DNA from: Hymenoscyphus infarciens
Lineage: Eukaryota > Ascomycota > Leotiomycetes > Helotiales > Helotiaceae
Reading direction: 5' to 3'
NCBI GenBank assembly: GCA_001414345.1
Contig: LLCB01000080.1
Span: forward strand, 124,001-188,000
Length of the DNA: 64,000 nucleotides
The position numbers and the translations under genes are program-made. The notes under the pieces are model-generated. The model was given only the letters and a program-made list of their open reading frames with translations. It was not told the DNA's origin and ran no database searches. Of this stretch, positions 33,469 to 46,455 are shown piece by piece (within the stretch, counting starts at the first letter, position 1; each line of letters opens with the position of its first letter).

Positions 33469-36400
33469 CCTAGGTATGGTGGCTGTTAGCGACTCTCTCG
33501 GACATTTTGGAAAATCGACTTTTTAGCATATTAGCGCCTAAATATATAATAATTCAAAGTACTCTACTACTACCTTTTATACTTAATTATACTTTAAAGT
33601 TAAGAGAATTATATATTAAGGCTATTCGATTATACTAAAATTATATATACTCGATTATTATAGAAGTTATAGTCGTTAAAAAGATACGATTTAAGGTCCC
33701 TACTCTTATACGCCTTATACTCTAGATCCTACTATTATCCTTCTACTACTACTTTTATATACTCGTAGATTTATAATTCTCTTTTATATACCTCTTCTAT
33801 ATACTATCGCTACTATGCCTTTTTACCTTATCTATAGAAAGCCTATTAATAGTATCTTTTATAGTAAATATAGCTATAACTAAAATACTACTATATCTTA
33901 AGCTAAGCTTTAAAAGCCTTAAATTTAAAAGAAACCTACTATAAAATTTAAAAGTATTTCTAAAAGTAAGAAAGTAATCGAATTACTCTCCTCCTCTAAT
34001 AATAAGCACTAGTAAGATTATAATAGTAATAACTCCTCTACTACTAATTCGTTAAAGTTTAAAGATTATACTAAAGAGGCTATTAAGCTAAAAAATAAGA
34101 CTAGAAAGAAAGATAAAACTATAAAGGATTAATTTAAAGAGAGAGATAACTTTAGTCTTAATCTTTACTATTAAAAGAAGGCTACCTTCTACTAAACTAT
34201 TTATATATAGTTATATAAGCGTCTTCTAAAAAAGGCTACTTTTATAAGTACTATAATAACTTATTAATTTAAGAAAGAGATATTAATTAATACTAGAAAC
34301 TAAGTTAATAAGTTTTTATAAAAACTTATTAATTTATTAAATATATATACTAAGTATAATAAAGTATATTAGAAAGTATTATAAAAGGAGTTTAATAATA
34401 GAAAGGCTAAATTTAAAATCTTAATAAGTAGTACTTAGTTTATAGTAATCTACGTCTTTAAAGAAGTAGATATAAAGAATAGTATAATAGTAGCTAATCT
34501 TAAGAGTATATATAAGCTTAAATAAGTAATATATATATTCTTTCTAGTAATCTATAAAGAGAAGTTACTATTTATTAAAGAAGAGAAACTAAAACTAAAA
34601 AAGAGTAAGAAAGCATTATTACTATTATTAGTAATTTATAAGATATCTACTAGTAAAAGGTTAGCTTAATCGTTATCTTTATCTTTAAGTTTAAACTTAT
34701 TAAATTCTAAGACTAAATCACCTATTAAGAAGACTAAATTAAAGCCTTTAGTAGAAGAGGATAAGCTAGTTAAATTTAAAGCTCTAGAAGAGATATTACT
34801 AGTAGTAAAAGATAAGATAGTAAAGGATAAGATAGTAAAGAGTAAGCTAGAGATTAATTATAAAGGTATAGAAAAGAGGTTATCTTATACTCCTAAGTAA
34901 TTTAAACCTCTTATATACTAGCGTTAAGCCTTAATTTTAGTTAGAATTTATTTAAAATAGAGTTTTCTTCTTTTAGTATAGTAATATTAATATTTTACTT
35001 ATCTTTTATTTCTTTTATTTTAAATTAAAAATAAGAGTTATTTAAATATAGATAAACACTTTCTCTTATAAAAAGTATTTAATTAGACGTTATTATAATA
35101 CTCTAAAATAGCTCTATAATAAGTAAGATTATTAATAAATTTCCTCTACTTTCTAAAAATTATATTATATAACCTTAATATAACTAGAACCCTACTCTAC
35201 TATAATTTTAAAAATAATTATATATCTACTTAAATTAATTAACTTTATATCTAAATTATATTTCTCTTATATTTCTCTTCTATTTCTCTTATATTTCTTT
35301 TAAATAGCTCTTAGTTCTTTTAAATAGCTCTTAGTTATAATAATTAGTCTAATAAAGTAGATAATAGCTAGAAAGGAGTTATATAATTTATATATAATAA
35401 AAGGAAAGCCTCTTATATATATAATAGAAAGAATAGCTATTAAAGAGTTAATTATAAAGTAAGTTAAATTTACTCTATTACTATAAAGTAAATATATACT
35501 AATATTTAATAGTAAAAAGACCTTTTAGTATAAGTTTAAAGCCTAGAACTTTCTTATAAAAATTCCTAATATTATTAATAATTTAGAGGCTATTTAATTA
35601 GCTATAAAGTTATAGTATAAGAACTTTATTTATAAGAAAATCCTATATATACTTAATTAATTTAAAAGTATACTAATATCTAATTAATAGCTTTAAAAGC
35701 TTTAAATATATTAAAAGCTCTTACTTTATTAAATAGAACCTTCTATACTTAAGTAAGATACTACTCTTATTAATACTATTATAAATAAATTTAAATCTAG
35801 CTAAGTAACTTAATATAGCTATTATACTATATATATTTACCTTTATTATAAGTTAAGCTTCTTTATTAATAAAAGAGAGATTACTTAATTAAATTAATAA
35901 ATAATATCTATATCTACTAAAACTAGAAAGAATATTCTTAAAAGAGTTTATAAGTAGTTTATTATTAAGAGACTAAATTAAGTATAAAGTGTTAATAACT
36001 ATAATAAATTATCTTTCTATAGCTTCTAGATATATAGATTTATTAATACCTACTTATATAAGATATTAAGATATTTTATTAGCCTTTCTAACTATACTTA
36101 GGTTATAGTTATAAAGTACTACCTTTAATTAATATGTAAATATAGCTTTCTAAAAGTAGTATAAGTAAATAAAAGTATAAAGACTCTTTTAATAGTAGTA
36201 TACTATCTTCTTTTATAATATAAAAAGAAGCTTAATTTAAGAATATCAAAGACCTAGGTATATAGCACTTCTACTAAAAACTAGTATATTAAGTAATAGT
36301 AGTATACTTTAATTAATTAATAAACTTCTTAGTAGATAAGATACTTTTAAGTACTTAAATAAAAGAGTCTTTTTAATAGTTTAAAGTATAATTAGATTAA

Positions 36401-37325
36401 CTTATAATATATTTATATAAACGTTATCTATTACTAGATTAATAAGTTTATTAAGACTTATAATATATACTCTATTTAAAAGCAACGTTAGTAATAGTAA
36501 GAAGTACTATAAAAGAAGCTAGATAAAATATATAATTATTAAGATAATAATACTAGAAACTATAAGTATAAGATTAATCTAGAGATATAGAAGGATCTTT
36601 AAAAAAAGGTCTCTTTTTATAATAATATTAAGTATCTTAATAATAATACTTATATAGTATATAATAAGATTAAGATAAGTTAGCTTAAAGCTAGTAATAA
36701 AGACTTTAACTTTTTTAATAAGATATAATTAAAGCTTAATATACTATATACTTAATTTTACTTATATCTTTATATAGAATTATATACTAAGAGATACGTT
36801 TATTAAATAAAGGAATTAGTTATACTAGTAAAAGAGAAGGATCTTATTAATACTATAAAGGCTCTTATACTTAAGATAGAGGAAGAAATAGATAATAAAC
36901 TTAGATATTATAATAAGAAGTATAAATAAGACGTTATAATATATATAAATACTAACTAGCTTTTATAAAATAACTAAGAGTAATATATTAAATCTAATAA
37001 AGAAGAAGAAGAAAAAGTAAAAGGAGATAATAGTAGTAGGATATACTTTAAGCCTAGTCCTCTTAAATAAGTAGATTTTAGGTTATCTAGAGTATTACTA
37101 GAAGAGATATAAATACTAGTTTTAAAGCACTAATAATACTATAATTTATTAAATATATATACTTTTAGTATACTTAAATAGCCTTAATATATAATTCTCT
37201 TAACTTTAAAGTATAATTAAGTATAAAAGGTAGTAGTAGAGTACGTTGAATTATAATATATTTAGGCGTAAAAAGTCGATTTTCTAAAATGTCTAAGAGG
37301 GTTGCTAACAGCCACCATACCTAGG
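33469..37325. mobile_element. 3.86-kb transposon with ~150-bp terminal inverted repeats, RIP-degraded inside
   Basis: The left end (from 33475, TATGGTGGCTGTTAGC) and right end (to 37319) are inverted repeats over about 150 bp. CCTAGG sits outside each terminus (33469-33474, 37320-37325) and may be part of the TIR or the target duplication, since it is palindromic. The outer ~60 bp keep near-normal composition. The inner 3.7 kb are strongly TA-rich with no intact ORF, so the transposase is destroyed and I could not assign a superfamily. Confidence 0.75.
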
Positions 37326-37890
37326 CTGCATGCCGCCTCCACGTTTGAGACTTCGCCTGAAGTTGGACTGGCCGCGGGCGGAAGACAGATCCCCTAAACT
37401 CAAAGCTTCCTTCGGTTGGAGATACAGTATTAACCAGGCAGCACACCTGACTGCCCCAACGGCATCAAGACCAGCAGCACAGCAGCACCATACAACATCC
37501 GTCGTCATTGTCTCTCTTCTCTTGCCGGTTCATGTCTCTCTTGCCGTGACTGCTTTCGTTCGCGTGGCGCAATCGAACTGTGAGGGTTCTCCGTGTGACT
37601 AACCTTTGCGCGTGCCCCTCGACCGCGACTCGACTTAGCTAGAAGACTGGACCTCTTCATTCATTTCGCTGACCAAATCGCTTCAAGAAAGAGCCAAACC
37701 ATCGGGCGCTTTCAAAGACTCAATCTAACGGCCGCCTGGTAACAGTCAGTACTTTTGTGTGTTACAAGATCATGGTTGGGGCTATTGGTCCTCATATATA
37801 AACCCCCTTTTCTCGAGTCCAAGTCCTCTTGGGAGAGCAGAGCGCATCACACATCGCATTCGACACAGCTCTTGACAACACATCGCAAGC
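37326..37890 (+). promoter_or_regulatory. 5' region of the NLR-type gene, with TATA box
   Basis: Normal-composition DNA between the transposon and the start codon. TATATAAA at 37795-37802 lies about 90 bp before the ATG at 37891 and is a plausible TATA box. Short ORFs here (for example 37330-37602) show no domain. Confidence 0.45.
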
Positions 37891-40800
37891 ATGGTAAGTC
37901 CTTGCCAACTCTTTGCACATTGGTTGGATCTAGGATCGCCATATATCACCTCAGTGGGGTGACAAGAGACGGGAGCTTGGGACTCCGCGCTTTTGAAAGT
38001 CTAAAATACCCCGCCTCTCCTGGGAGCTTTTGAGGGATTGAAGTCTCGAGAACCAAAGTCTTACAGAGAAGCTTTGTTGTTCAAGACATGTTCTTGTCCG
38101 TCCAACTTCACTCCAGACAGATGCACTCCTCCTCAACTCACTTCTTCCTCACTGCTTGAAGTGTTGAAGAGCTGGATATTCCCCAAAACATTTTCCAATG
38201 CTAACATTCTCCACAGGGTACCGCCATCGACCCAGCAGAAATCAAGCGGGTGGAGCTCACCGAAGTCTATTCGCATCCCGAGGCGCAAGTCGACATCATT
38301 CTCGTCCACGGACTGAATGGAGATCCTCGAAATACCTGGACCTCGAAAAAGAACAACACATTCTGGCCAACCGACCTGCTGCCGGTTACACTAAAGGGGG
38401 TGAAGGCTAGAATATTGGTTTATGGATACAATGCGGATGTTTATGCCTTTGGAAAAGGCGGTCCTAGCTCGGACATGATATATCAACATGCACAAACTCT
38501 CCTCGTCAATCTTGCCCTGGAAAGAGGTATGGAGGACGCTACAAACCATCCCATCATATGGATCGCACATAGTTTGGGTGGAATTCTGGTCAAAAGAGCT
38601 CTGAATCTCTCTCAGAGTCTGGAAAACAACAATGCTGATGATTGGAGATCTATCTACATCTCAACATATGGAATCATGTTCCTCGGCACACCACACACTG
38701 GTTCCGATTCTGCGAAATGGGGTCTGATGTTGCAGCGAATGGTGCACGCATTGATTCCAAAGAAAGTTCTCCACTCGGAAAACCAGATGGTCAAGACATT
38801 GCAAACCAACAATGAGATATTGCAGGAAATCAACCTCAAATTCCTCGAAATCTACCCAAAATTCCAGATTTGTATGGCTCATGAAGGTTTAGAGACCGAC
38901 CTCAAAGGCACAAAAGCCTTCATTGTCGATCAGACTTCAGCAAGTCCAATGCTTCCTGGAGTCGCTTATTTTGGTATCGAAGCAACACACTCTGGAATGT
39001 GCAAGTTTGATAGCAAGAATTCTCCTGGTTACTCCAATGTTGCTGGCAGCGTCAAGAAATGGGTAGACGCTTCACCCCCAGTCATCGAGGCACGTCGTCA
39101 GAAAGAAAGAGAAGATAGGCTTCGGAGCAGGCAACAACAAGCCTCTGAATTATTTCCACAGTATGGCGTAAGTGTCCCCACGGACTTTTTATCCAGAAAT
39201 AATTGCTAAAACTCTTCCATAGCAACCTACGAACCAACCGTCTACAGGCGGAAATACACCCGGTACGTCGCGCGAGAATTTGCCACCGGCGGCACAAGCT
39301 CAACGAACTCCTGGTTTCATTGAAGCCCCTTCTTCATCGAGACCGAGATTCGAATTTGAAGCTGCCGAGTATGAGGAGGCGGATGTTGAGATGGCTGGCA
39401 ATCGTTGAAATCGTTTATCAGAATATTCGTTGATGGCGTTTGGGTGGTTTTTTTGCGCGGAACATTGCTTTTACTTGCTTTACTTGGTGGCAATGGGCTG
39501 ATTTGTTGTCGGTGTAGATCCGGGCTCAGTAGATAATTCAACGATTATCATCAAACCAAATTTCAATATTCCTCCCCAGCCGATTGAGCAAGAGGTACCC
39601 GACCAACTTTTCATAAAGCCACCCCTCTTTCGACCCAATTCGCTTTTCGTCGGTCGGCAGACGGAACTCGAAGAAATGCACAAAATGCTCTTCGACCAAA
39701 GGAGACGAGCAGACGGCACTTCGGCGGTTTTAATTCAGTCCTTGCCTGGTGGCGGCAAAACACATCTTGCCAGAGAGTACGTGTTTCTGCACAGAGAAGA
39801 TTACCCTGGTGGGATTTTCTGGTTACGCGCCAAGAGCTTGGACGAACTCGCTCTCGGATACTGGGACATTGCAAAGAAAACTGTTTTCAAGGAAGCAGCA
39901 AACAAGGAAGATTTCTCTCGGGATGACCCACAACAATTCATCAAGATGGTCAAGAAGTGGCTGAATAATCGACAGGGCTGGTTGCTGATCTTTGATGGTA
40001 TTCATTTTGGTGATATCGATGGGTTAACACAATTTATCCCAGACAACCAAAACACAAGCATCATATACACATCAACCGAAAAGGCAGTCAGCGGAGATCA
40101 CCATTTCATGAACCCGCAAGTTATTAGGCTCCCTTCTCTTTCCGCGAGAGAAGCACAGCGGTTGCTACTTCTCGAGCTTGCCAAGAGGGAGCCATTTCAA
40201 AAGGATGATCTAAAATATTCGATGGAGCTGGTACAAGCAATGGGTTTCTTACCAATTGTCATTCATACCGTGGCTCAAAGGCTGAAAATGACAGACGAGC
40301 CGTTGTCGAAATTTGCTAGGTCTTATGCAGCGGAACCGCGACTGAGTGGTTTGGGTACCTATAAAGCTGTCGTTGAGCAGCTCGAAGATATGGGTGCTCG
40401 GGAGGCACTAAATCTTATTCACATTCTTGCATTTTTCAGTCAGCATATTCCTGTCGAAATGATCTCCCTAGGTAAGCAATCGGTTTTTCTATCTATATAT
40501 CCTTCGACTTACTCATTTTTTAGGTCTCCGAATACTCGACGTCCCAGTCAAAGCATCCGAACCGGTTACTGGTCGTTCCCTCAACACCACTTTTCGGTTT
40601 TTGAACATGTTTGCCCTCGTGGATCGCAATGAAACAAGGGAGCATTCGATTCATTCATCGCAAAGCTCAAAAGGAAGTCGAAACATGCTTGCAGAAAATG
40701 TCGACGTCATACGACTTCATGGTGTTGTTCAAGGGTTCTTTATCGACACTATGAATGAGGACGAATCTTTGCCTCATTGGCTTTCTCGAGCTGTAGGTGT

Positions 40801-43451
40801 ATTCTGTTGTTCATACGATAGCGCAAGCTCTCGAATCGCTAGTAAAACAAACGCCGGACTTGTTGAAGATTACAGATTATACGAGATTCATGGAAATCGC
40901 CTGAAGAAACACATTCTTAGGTATGAAAAGCGATATCACATGTTAGATGAAGCACATCGATATCTAGACATCTCACTTGAAAAGATCAAGTTTGAAATCG
41001 AGCAGAGAACACCCGAATCGTCACAAACGCTTGCTGGGGGCAGACCCGATGCCTTTCAGACTTCTATTTTCGACAGAACTAGCAGCTCCTCAGACACAGG
41101 ACCGGAAACACCAAAACATGATCATAATGACCGCAATCTTAGGATAGGACCGCAGCCCCCTTGGTTGGATCAAGGTCACCTCGAATCGCCTTCAAGCTTG
41201 ACACACGACATAGAGTATCAACGCCATCATGAATCCTACGATACACGACCTTACGAGATGATGCCAGATGGTCCAAAAAGCTCGCACCGTAACCAGTTGC
41301 CATTGCCTCAATCTGAGGAAGGTTATGAAAGTGACATGGAAGGATCACTTGCAATGACCTTGCAGCCCTCCCAACGAACTGTACACCAGCAAGCAGAGTC
41401 ACCCCTAAGCCCTGGGAGTGCTGGGTGGACAAAGGTTGAGCGTCGTTTAAGGAAGCCCGAGAGACTAGATCTCCATCAGCATCGAACAATCAAAAGGATG
41501 GAGAGTCATAGATATCGAGACAGGGCAGGTTCATTTCGATCAGTAAGCGCACTTGATCCACGGATTAGTCACGAGACTGCTCATGGGCATTTCCAGAGCA
41601 GCTCGTCACGAGCAGAGTCTCGTGGGAGGATTTCCGGTCAATCAAGTGCCGAAGTTGCACTGACTCAGATTTCCCAGACAAGCCCACCACCTGCTAGAGG
41701 TAGAGGCAAGATTCGAGACAGATCGTCGTCACAGAGACCAGAAACCCGCCGTGTGAGGAGTGGTATTGCATCATACGCTTCAGCAGTCATTGGACCGACA
41801 AATGATACCATCCCGGGATTTCAACAAATCCTACGACCGACAACGGGAGACACATCAACAGAGAGTGTTTGTGGCTCTGCGGTAACTTCGTTGCAGAGGT
41901 TTCCCGTAGACATAGTTGAACCCTCCTCACCTCGCTCTCGGTATACACCCATGCCACCATATCCACCATCACCAGGAATTGAACGTCAGGACCCGCTTGG
42001 GCATTCGGACCCTAACTTGTTCAACTTCCCTGACCATTTTGATATTCCAATGCGTGATGCCCAACCACGGCAGGATGAGAATGACAACTTTGCTCAAAAT
42101 GCTGGATTTCGTCAAGAAACTCTCAAGCCTGCATACCCAACCAAAATTTACCCTCGGATGACAGGTCCCATTCCCGTGGAAACCCGTGCTCGATCCGTCT
42201 CTGGACCTTTGAAGCGTGATCTTCCTCACGAATACTCGTCATGGCACTCACAGGGCTATCCAGAGCAGGTTCCATCGTCAATGTCTCTCTCATCTCCAAA
42301 TATTCGACCTAGTGATTCTCCTTACTATCCTGGTAGACCTGAGTTGTCATTCTCAAGCACGCCAGGTCGCTTTGATGGAGGTTATACTTCACAACCCATG
42401 TCTCGCGATCCATCAGGTCAATCCACGCAGTCGAATCGATCAAGATCTGGTGCCGATAGAGGACGAGGTCGTCGGAGACCAAGTGTGGCTGAGACGGAAC
42501 CTATGCCCTCTCTGCCTAATTTTAGTCCTAAAATTCCTCCAACTAGTTATTGGGTTTATCAACAAAAGACTGATCCAGAATTGATACACATGAGAAAGGA
42601 ACACGAGAGGTCTACTGGATATCCAGTGAGGAAGAGTCCTAGACTTGGGTATGCTAGTCATGTACCAGAGGAGAGTCAAGAAAGTCTGGAGCGGTGGGAT
42701 GGAGGTGCTGAGAAGTAAGTTCTTCGATACCTCTCACTGTCCTCTATAACTATACCAACAAAACCCCCTCTTCCCTACATATAACCACCAAAACTAACAC
42801 ACCTCCAGCCTCCCCCCACCAAGACGAACCTTCAACCCCAAAACCCCAGCTTTCACCCCCTCAATCTCGCAACCACCTTCCCTCTTTTCTACCAGAGCAC
42901 ACTCAACAACAGCCGCCCTACCAAAACGCAACTCCCCAACCCAACACCAGGGACCCTACAGCGCGCCCCAATCTAAAACTACTTCTGCGCACCACTCGCC
43001 CATCACGAATTCAAATTACAACACCTCAACACGAACCTCGCCTCATCCACTGCAGCATTCGCAGTTCGCACCTCCACCTCTACCGCAGCAAAGAACGAGT
43101 CCGCCTCATCCGTTGGCGGCGCAGTATCAGCCTCCTGTTTCGCCGCCTGGGACGGTGCCTGCTGGGATTCCGAGGAGTTTTACTGCGTTGGAGGAACCGG
43201 ATGGTATGAGTTCGGGAAGTGGGTTGGGCATGGAAATGAGTAGGGGTGGTGGGGGAAGTGGGAGTGGGAGTGGGAGTGGGGGGATGCATGTTGGACATGG
43301 GAGGGTGATTGAGTTTGGGGATTTCCCGGAGAAGGTTGATATTGAAGGTGCCCGGGAGCGGGTGGAGAGGACTTGGGTTGAGCGGAGGGAGAGTGGGTTG
43401 AGGGATGGGAAGGGGGTTGGGTTGGGGATTGGGGGGGTGGAGAGGAGATGA
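37891..43451 (+). CDS. NLR-type protein: alpha/beta-hydrolase + NB-ARC + disordered tail
   Basis: A six-exon model: 37891-37893 (ATG only), 38217-39167, 39223-39403, 39518-40471, 40524-42714 and 42809-43451, about 1640 residues and in phase. Residues ~20-290 form a DUF676/SERAC1-like hydrolase: VHGLNG, nucleophile Ser120 in AHSLGG, GTPH, and likely His259 in EATHSG. Residues ~410-690 form an NB-ARC STAND NTPase: VGR, P-loop GGGKTH (Lys about 459), a Walker B-like WLLIFDG, and TSIIYTSTEK and GFLPIVI motifs. Residues ~697-860 look like a winged-helix/helical extension with RLHGVVQGFF. The remaining ~780 residues are low complexity (Ser, Pro, Gly, charged) with no TPR, ankyrin or WD repeats. Likely a fungal intracellular receptor whose activation releases lipase-like activity. 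The exon 3/4 boundary is the least sure; a better donor (GTACGT at 39263) would shorten exon 3. Confidence 0.8.
37894..38216 (+). other. First intron directly after the ATG
   Basis: ATG is followed at once by GTAAGT. A branch-like CTAAC lies 12 bases before the acceptor ACAG at 38216. At 323 bp it is the longest intron in the gene. An alternative first exon inside it cannot be excluded. Confidence 0.55.
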
Positions 43452-44477
43452 GTTGGTGGCGCGGTCTGAGATGACGGTGATATGAAGAGTAAATGTGGAA
43501 TCTGTGGAGAGAATGGGTTTAGCGATGGGAGGAGACGGCGCGAGGTGTGTTGAAGGGATATTTGCTCTGTTTTGCTTACCTTTGGCTTGAACTGAACTGG
43601 ACTGGACTGGACTGGACTGGGCTGGACTGGGACAGACGGGATAGAAATGGTGTACTCATAGAGATCGGCCTCGGGATTGAGCATGTGGGAAACTGGGGAA
43701 TTGCATTTTTTTGCATTTGCATTTGCATGAGCCTTTGATCTTTGCGTCTGGGGGATTTGCTGCATTTTTTTTTTTTTGCTTGGTTTGGCTTGGTTTGGCT
43801 TGGTTTGGCTTGGTTTGGCTTGGTTTGGCTTGGTTTGGCTTGGGAAAAAATTGGCCGATATTGGGGGAAGACATACACCCCCTTTTGTATTTATAGACCT
43901 TTTAGTGTCCATCTTAGAGTTAATTTTTAGAGGAGGGGGTGATTTAGTGGGGTTGTAATGGAGGAAGAATTTTAGAGGTTGGCTTTGCTTTTTTGGGGGA
44001 TTTGTGTGTATATATGTGGATACGTGCGTGTATGTCTGTGTGTGTGTCTGTATGTGTCTGTGTCTGTGTGTAGGTGGTGTAGGTGGTGTAGGTGGTGTAG
44101 GTGTGCGTGTGAGTAGGTTGGTATCTATATTGTAAGAGTGAGAAAATCAAATGTAAACTACGCCTGTTGCGACAAGACTGGGAAGTAAGTGAGTGAGTTT
44201 ATTGAACCCACGAAGTGAAATGTGTGTTGACTGTTGGTGTTGTTAAAGTCTAATATCTTAGACATAGTATAAGAAGATTAAACCTTAACCTGTCTAGATT
44301 TACTTTACGTAAAGCAATATATCTTAAACTTGGAAATTAGAGTAGGAAAGTAAAATAGCCAGGTTGGTAGTCTTATATTAGTATGAGTTATACTATACCT
44401 CTTTTTAGTATGTTTTAAGTATAATTTATAGAGCGTAGAAGGATAGTAGATTAGGCTTAGGGTTAGTTCTTAGCTTA
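43452..44477. repeat. 3' flank of the NLR gene with several microsatellites
   Basis: No gene is visible. It holds (ACTGG)x7 at 43596-43630, a T run around 43765-43777, six perfect copies of the 10-mer TGGTTTGGCT at 43781-43840, and a GT-rich tract from about 44000 to 44120 with GGTGTA repeats. Open frames in these repeats are artefacts of their composition. Sequence becomes AT-rich after about 44240. Confidence 0.7.
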
Positions 44478-45012
44478 TAGTAAGTTGCGAGTTAAGCTTA
44501 AATTTGCCCACTTTTTTTGTAATCCGAGCTTTTTTTTTATTAAGGCTTTCTCTCTCCTTTCTTTAAAAGACAGAAAATAAAAGTACTCTAAAAGAGACGA
44601 GGCCTAGCTAGAAAGAAGCGCTATATCTAATTATCTCTCTTCTATATTACTTATTAATTTAAAGTAAGTATAATAAAAGTAAACTAAAGGATAAATAATT
44701 TCTAAAATTACCTCTTTTCTTTTGAAAATTTTTCACTACCTCTACCTGCCTTATAAGGCTGTAAAGTTAATAATAGGCTATACTAAGACTCTATAAAAAT
44801 CAAAAAATTGTCTGTTTTTATTCTATAAAGTTTATAGAGTATAAGAGGAGATATAAGCCTTTTCTTTCCTATTCTTATAAATAGTATATTATATGTTATT
44901 ATTAAACTAAAGGTAAAAGAGTACCTAAAAAGAGGGGAAATCAAGGAATTTTCTCAAAAAGCTCGGATTATAAAAAAAGTAGGCAAATTCAAGCTTAACT
45001 CGTAACGTACTA
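44478..45012. mobile_element. TA-flanked inverted-repeat element A (535 bp)
   Basis: The left end begins TAGTAAGTTGCGAGTTAAGC. The right end is its reverse complement over roughly 55 bp (AAAAAGCTCGGATTATAAAA, then AACTCGTAACGTACTA). TA flanks both sides. There is no ORF of note. A second copy lies 165 bp downstream. The TA target suggests mobilisation by a Tc1/mariner-type transposase. Confidence 0.75.
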
Positions 45013-45176
45013 TAATTCTTAGATTTAAGATTTGAGATTTAAGATTTTAGGATTAGAATTTTACGTAGGAGTTTTGTCGTATTCAAATAGGCTTTTTAAT
45101 ATTTAGTTACTTACTAGCTCTAGATAATAAACTATAATCGTCGGATCTACTAACTTACTTTGTCTATCTATAACTA

Positions 45177-46453
45177 TAGTAAGTTGCGAGTTAAGCTTAA
45201 ATTTGCCCACTTTTTTTATAATCTAAGCTTTTTTTTTTTTCAAAGCTTTCTCTCTCTTTTCTTTAGAAGATAGAAAATAAAAGTACTCTAAAAGAGACGA
45301 GGCCTAGCTAGAAAGAAGCGCTATATCTAATTATCTCTCTTCTATAGTACTTATTAACTTAAAGTAAGTATAATAAAAGTAAACTAAAAAATAGATAATT
45401 CTTAAAAAAAACCCCTTTTTTTAAAAAATTTTCACTACTCTTATAAGGTCTTATCACTACCTTGATAAGGCCTTCTAAAAAGTAGAATATAAATATAAAC
45501 TTCTATTTTATATATAAAAAGTTTATAAAGTAATAGACAGTGTGGTCGATAGTATTATTGTGATAAAATACTATAGTATTTTAGATTAATATATTATTAT
45601 AATATCCTAGTAGTACGTATCCAAATACGCTATAATACGATCGTAATATCGTGATATCATATAGTATATCTTTTAATAACTCGTAAGCGCTAAAACCCAC
45701 TTTTTCTTAAAATGAGGCTATTCACACTTTTTCTATATACTCTTTTATTACTTACTTATTAGACTAAAATAATTTTTATTTATCGATTTAGTTAATATTT
45801 ACCTATAATTAAAGGGTAAAACTTAGTAGAATTTAATGTACTAGTTTATTATATTCTAGCTAGTAATCTAACATTATTGTCGTCGAATTAGTACTTAGTG
45901 TTTTTATCTCACATAGGCTACCTTTTTAACCTTATAATATTTAGGTTAATTTAAGAGCTATTTATATAATTCTTTTTTTAAAATACTCTATTTAAATAGA
46001 TCTATAATTCTAGCTATTCAGCTATATATTTTTTATATTATACGTTGTGCTATATAAAGCTAAAATAAAAGGCTGAAAAGAAGTAGAGTAAAATCCAGGG
46101 TAAAAAGCTTAAATATTATAGCTTAGCAATACCACGATATTATCATAATATCGATTAAAATACTAACAATATAAAGGATAATATTATTAGATATTATAGC
46201 ATTTAAATAGTATAAATAGTACGTATTAAAGTAGGTTTCTAATAATATATCGTAGTAGTATAATATTCTAAATACTATCGACCACACTAGTAATAGAGGA
46301 CATATAGAGCTCTCGTTTCCTATTATCTAGAGTATATTAATACATATTATTATTAAGTAAAGAGCAAAATAAGATAGTAGAGAGAGAGCTTTTTTCAAAA
46401 ACGCTTAGATTATAAAAAAACGTTAAAATTCAAGCTTAAGTCGCAACTGACTA
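45177..46453. mobile_element. TA-flanked inverted-repeat element B, split by a hAT-like insertion
   Basis: Same family and orientation as element A: it starts TAGTAAGTTGCGAG and ends CGCAACTGACTA, with TA on both sides. Its total is 1277 bp, of which 760 (insert plus duplication) belong to the nested element at 45538-46289, leaving about 517 bp, close to element A's 535. Confidence 0.75.
45538..46289. mobile_element. hAT-like element nested in B (8-bp TSD GTAATAGA)
   Basis: The terminal repeats CAGTGTGGTCGATAGTATT and ATACTATCGACCACACTA are inverted. A perfect 8-bp duplication GTAATAGA sits at 45530-45537 and 46290-46297. It is 752 bp, without a transposase ORF. Its outermost bases are unmutated while the interior is AT-rich. 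A degraded relative lies at 21311-21838. Confidence 0.85.
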
Positions 46454-46455
46454 TA

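Noticed and set aside
33469..37325. Assignment of the large TIR element to a named superfamily (MULE, Kolobok, Crypton)
   Set aside because: The interior is too mutated to read a transposase, and the palindromic CCTAGG border prevents a clear target-duplication length.
43127..43912. Long minus-strand ORF over the NLR gene's last exon and microsatellites
   Set aside because: It is antisense to a supported exon and its Lys/Pro/Gln repeats derive from the 10-bp TGGTTTGGCT array.
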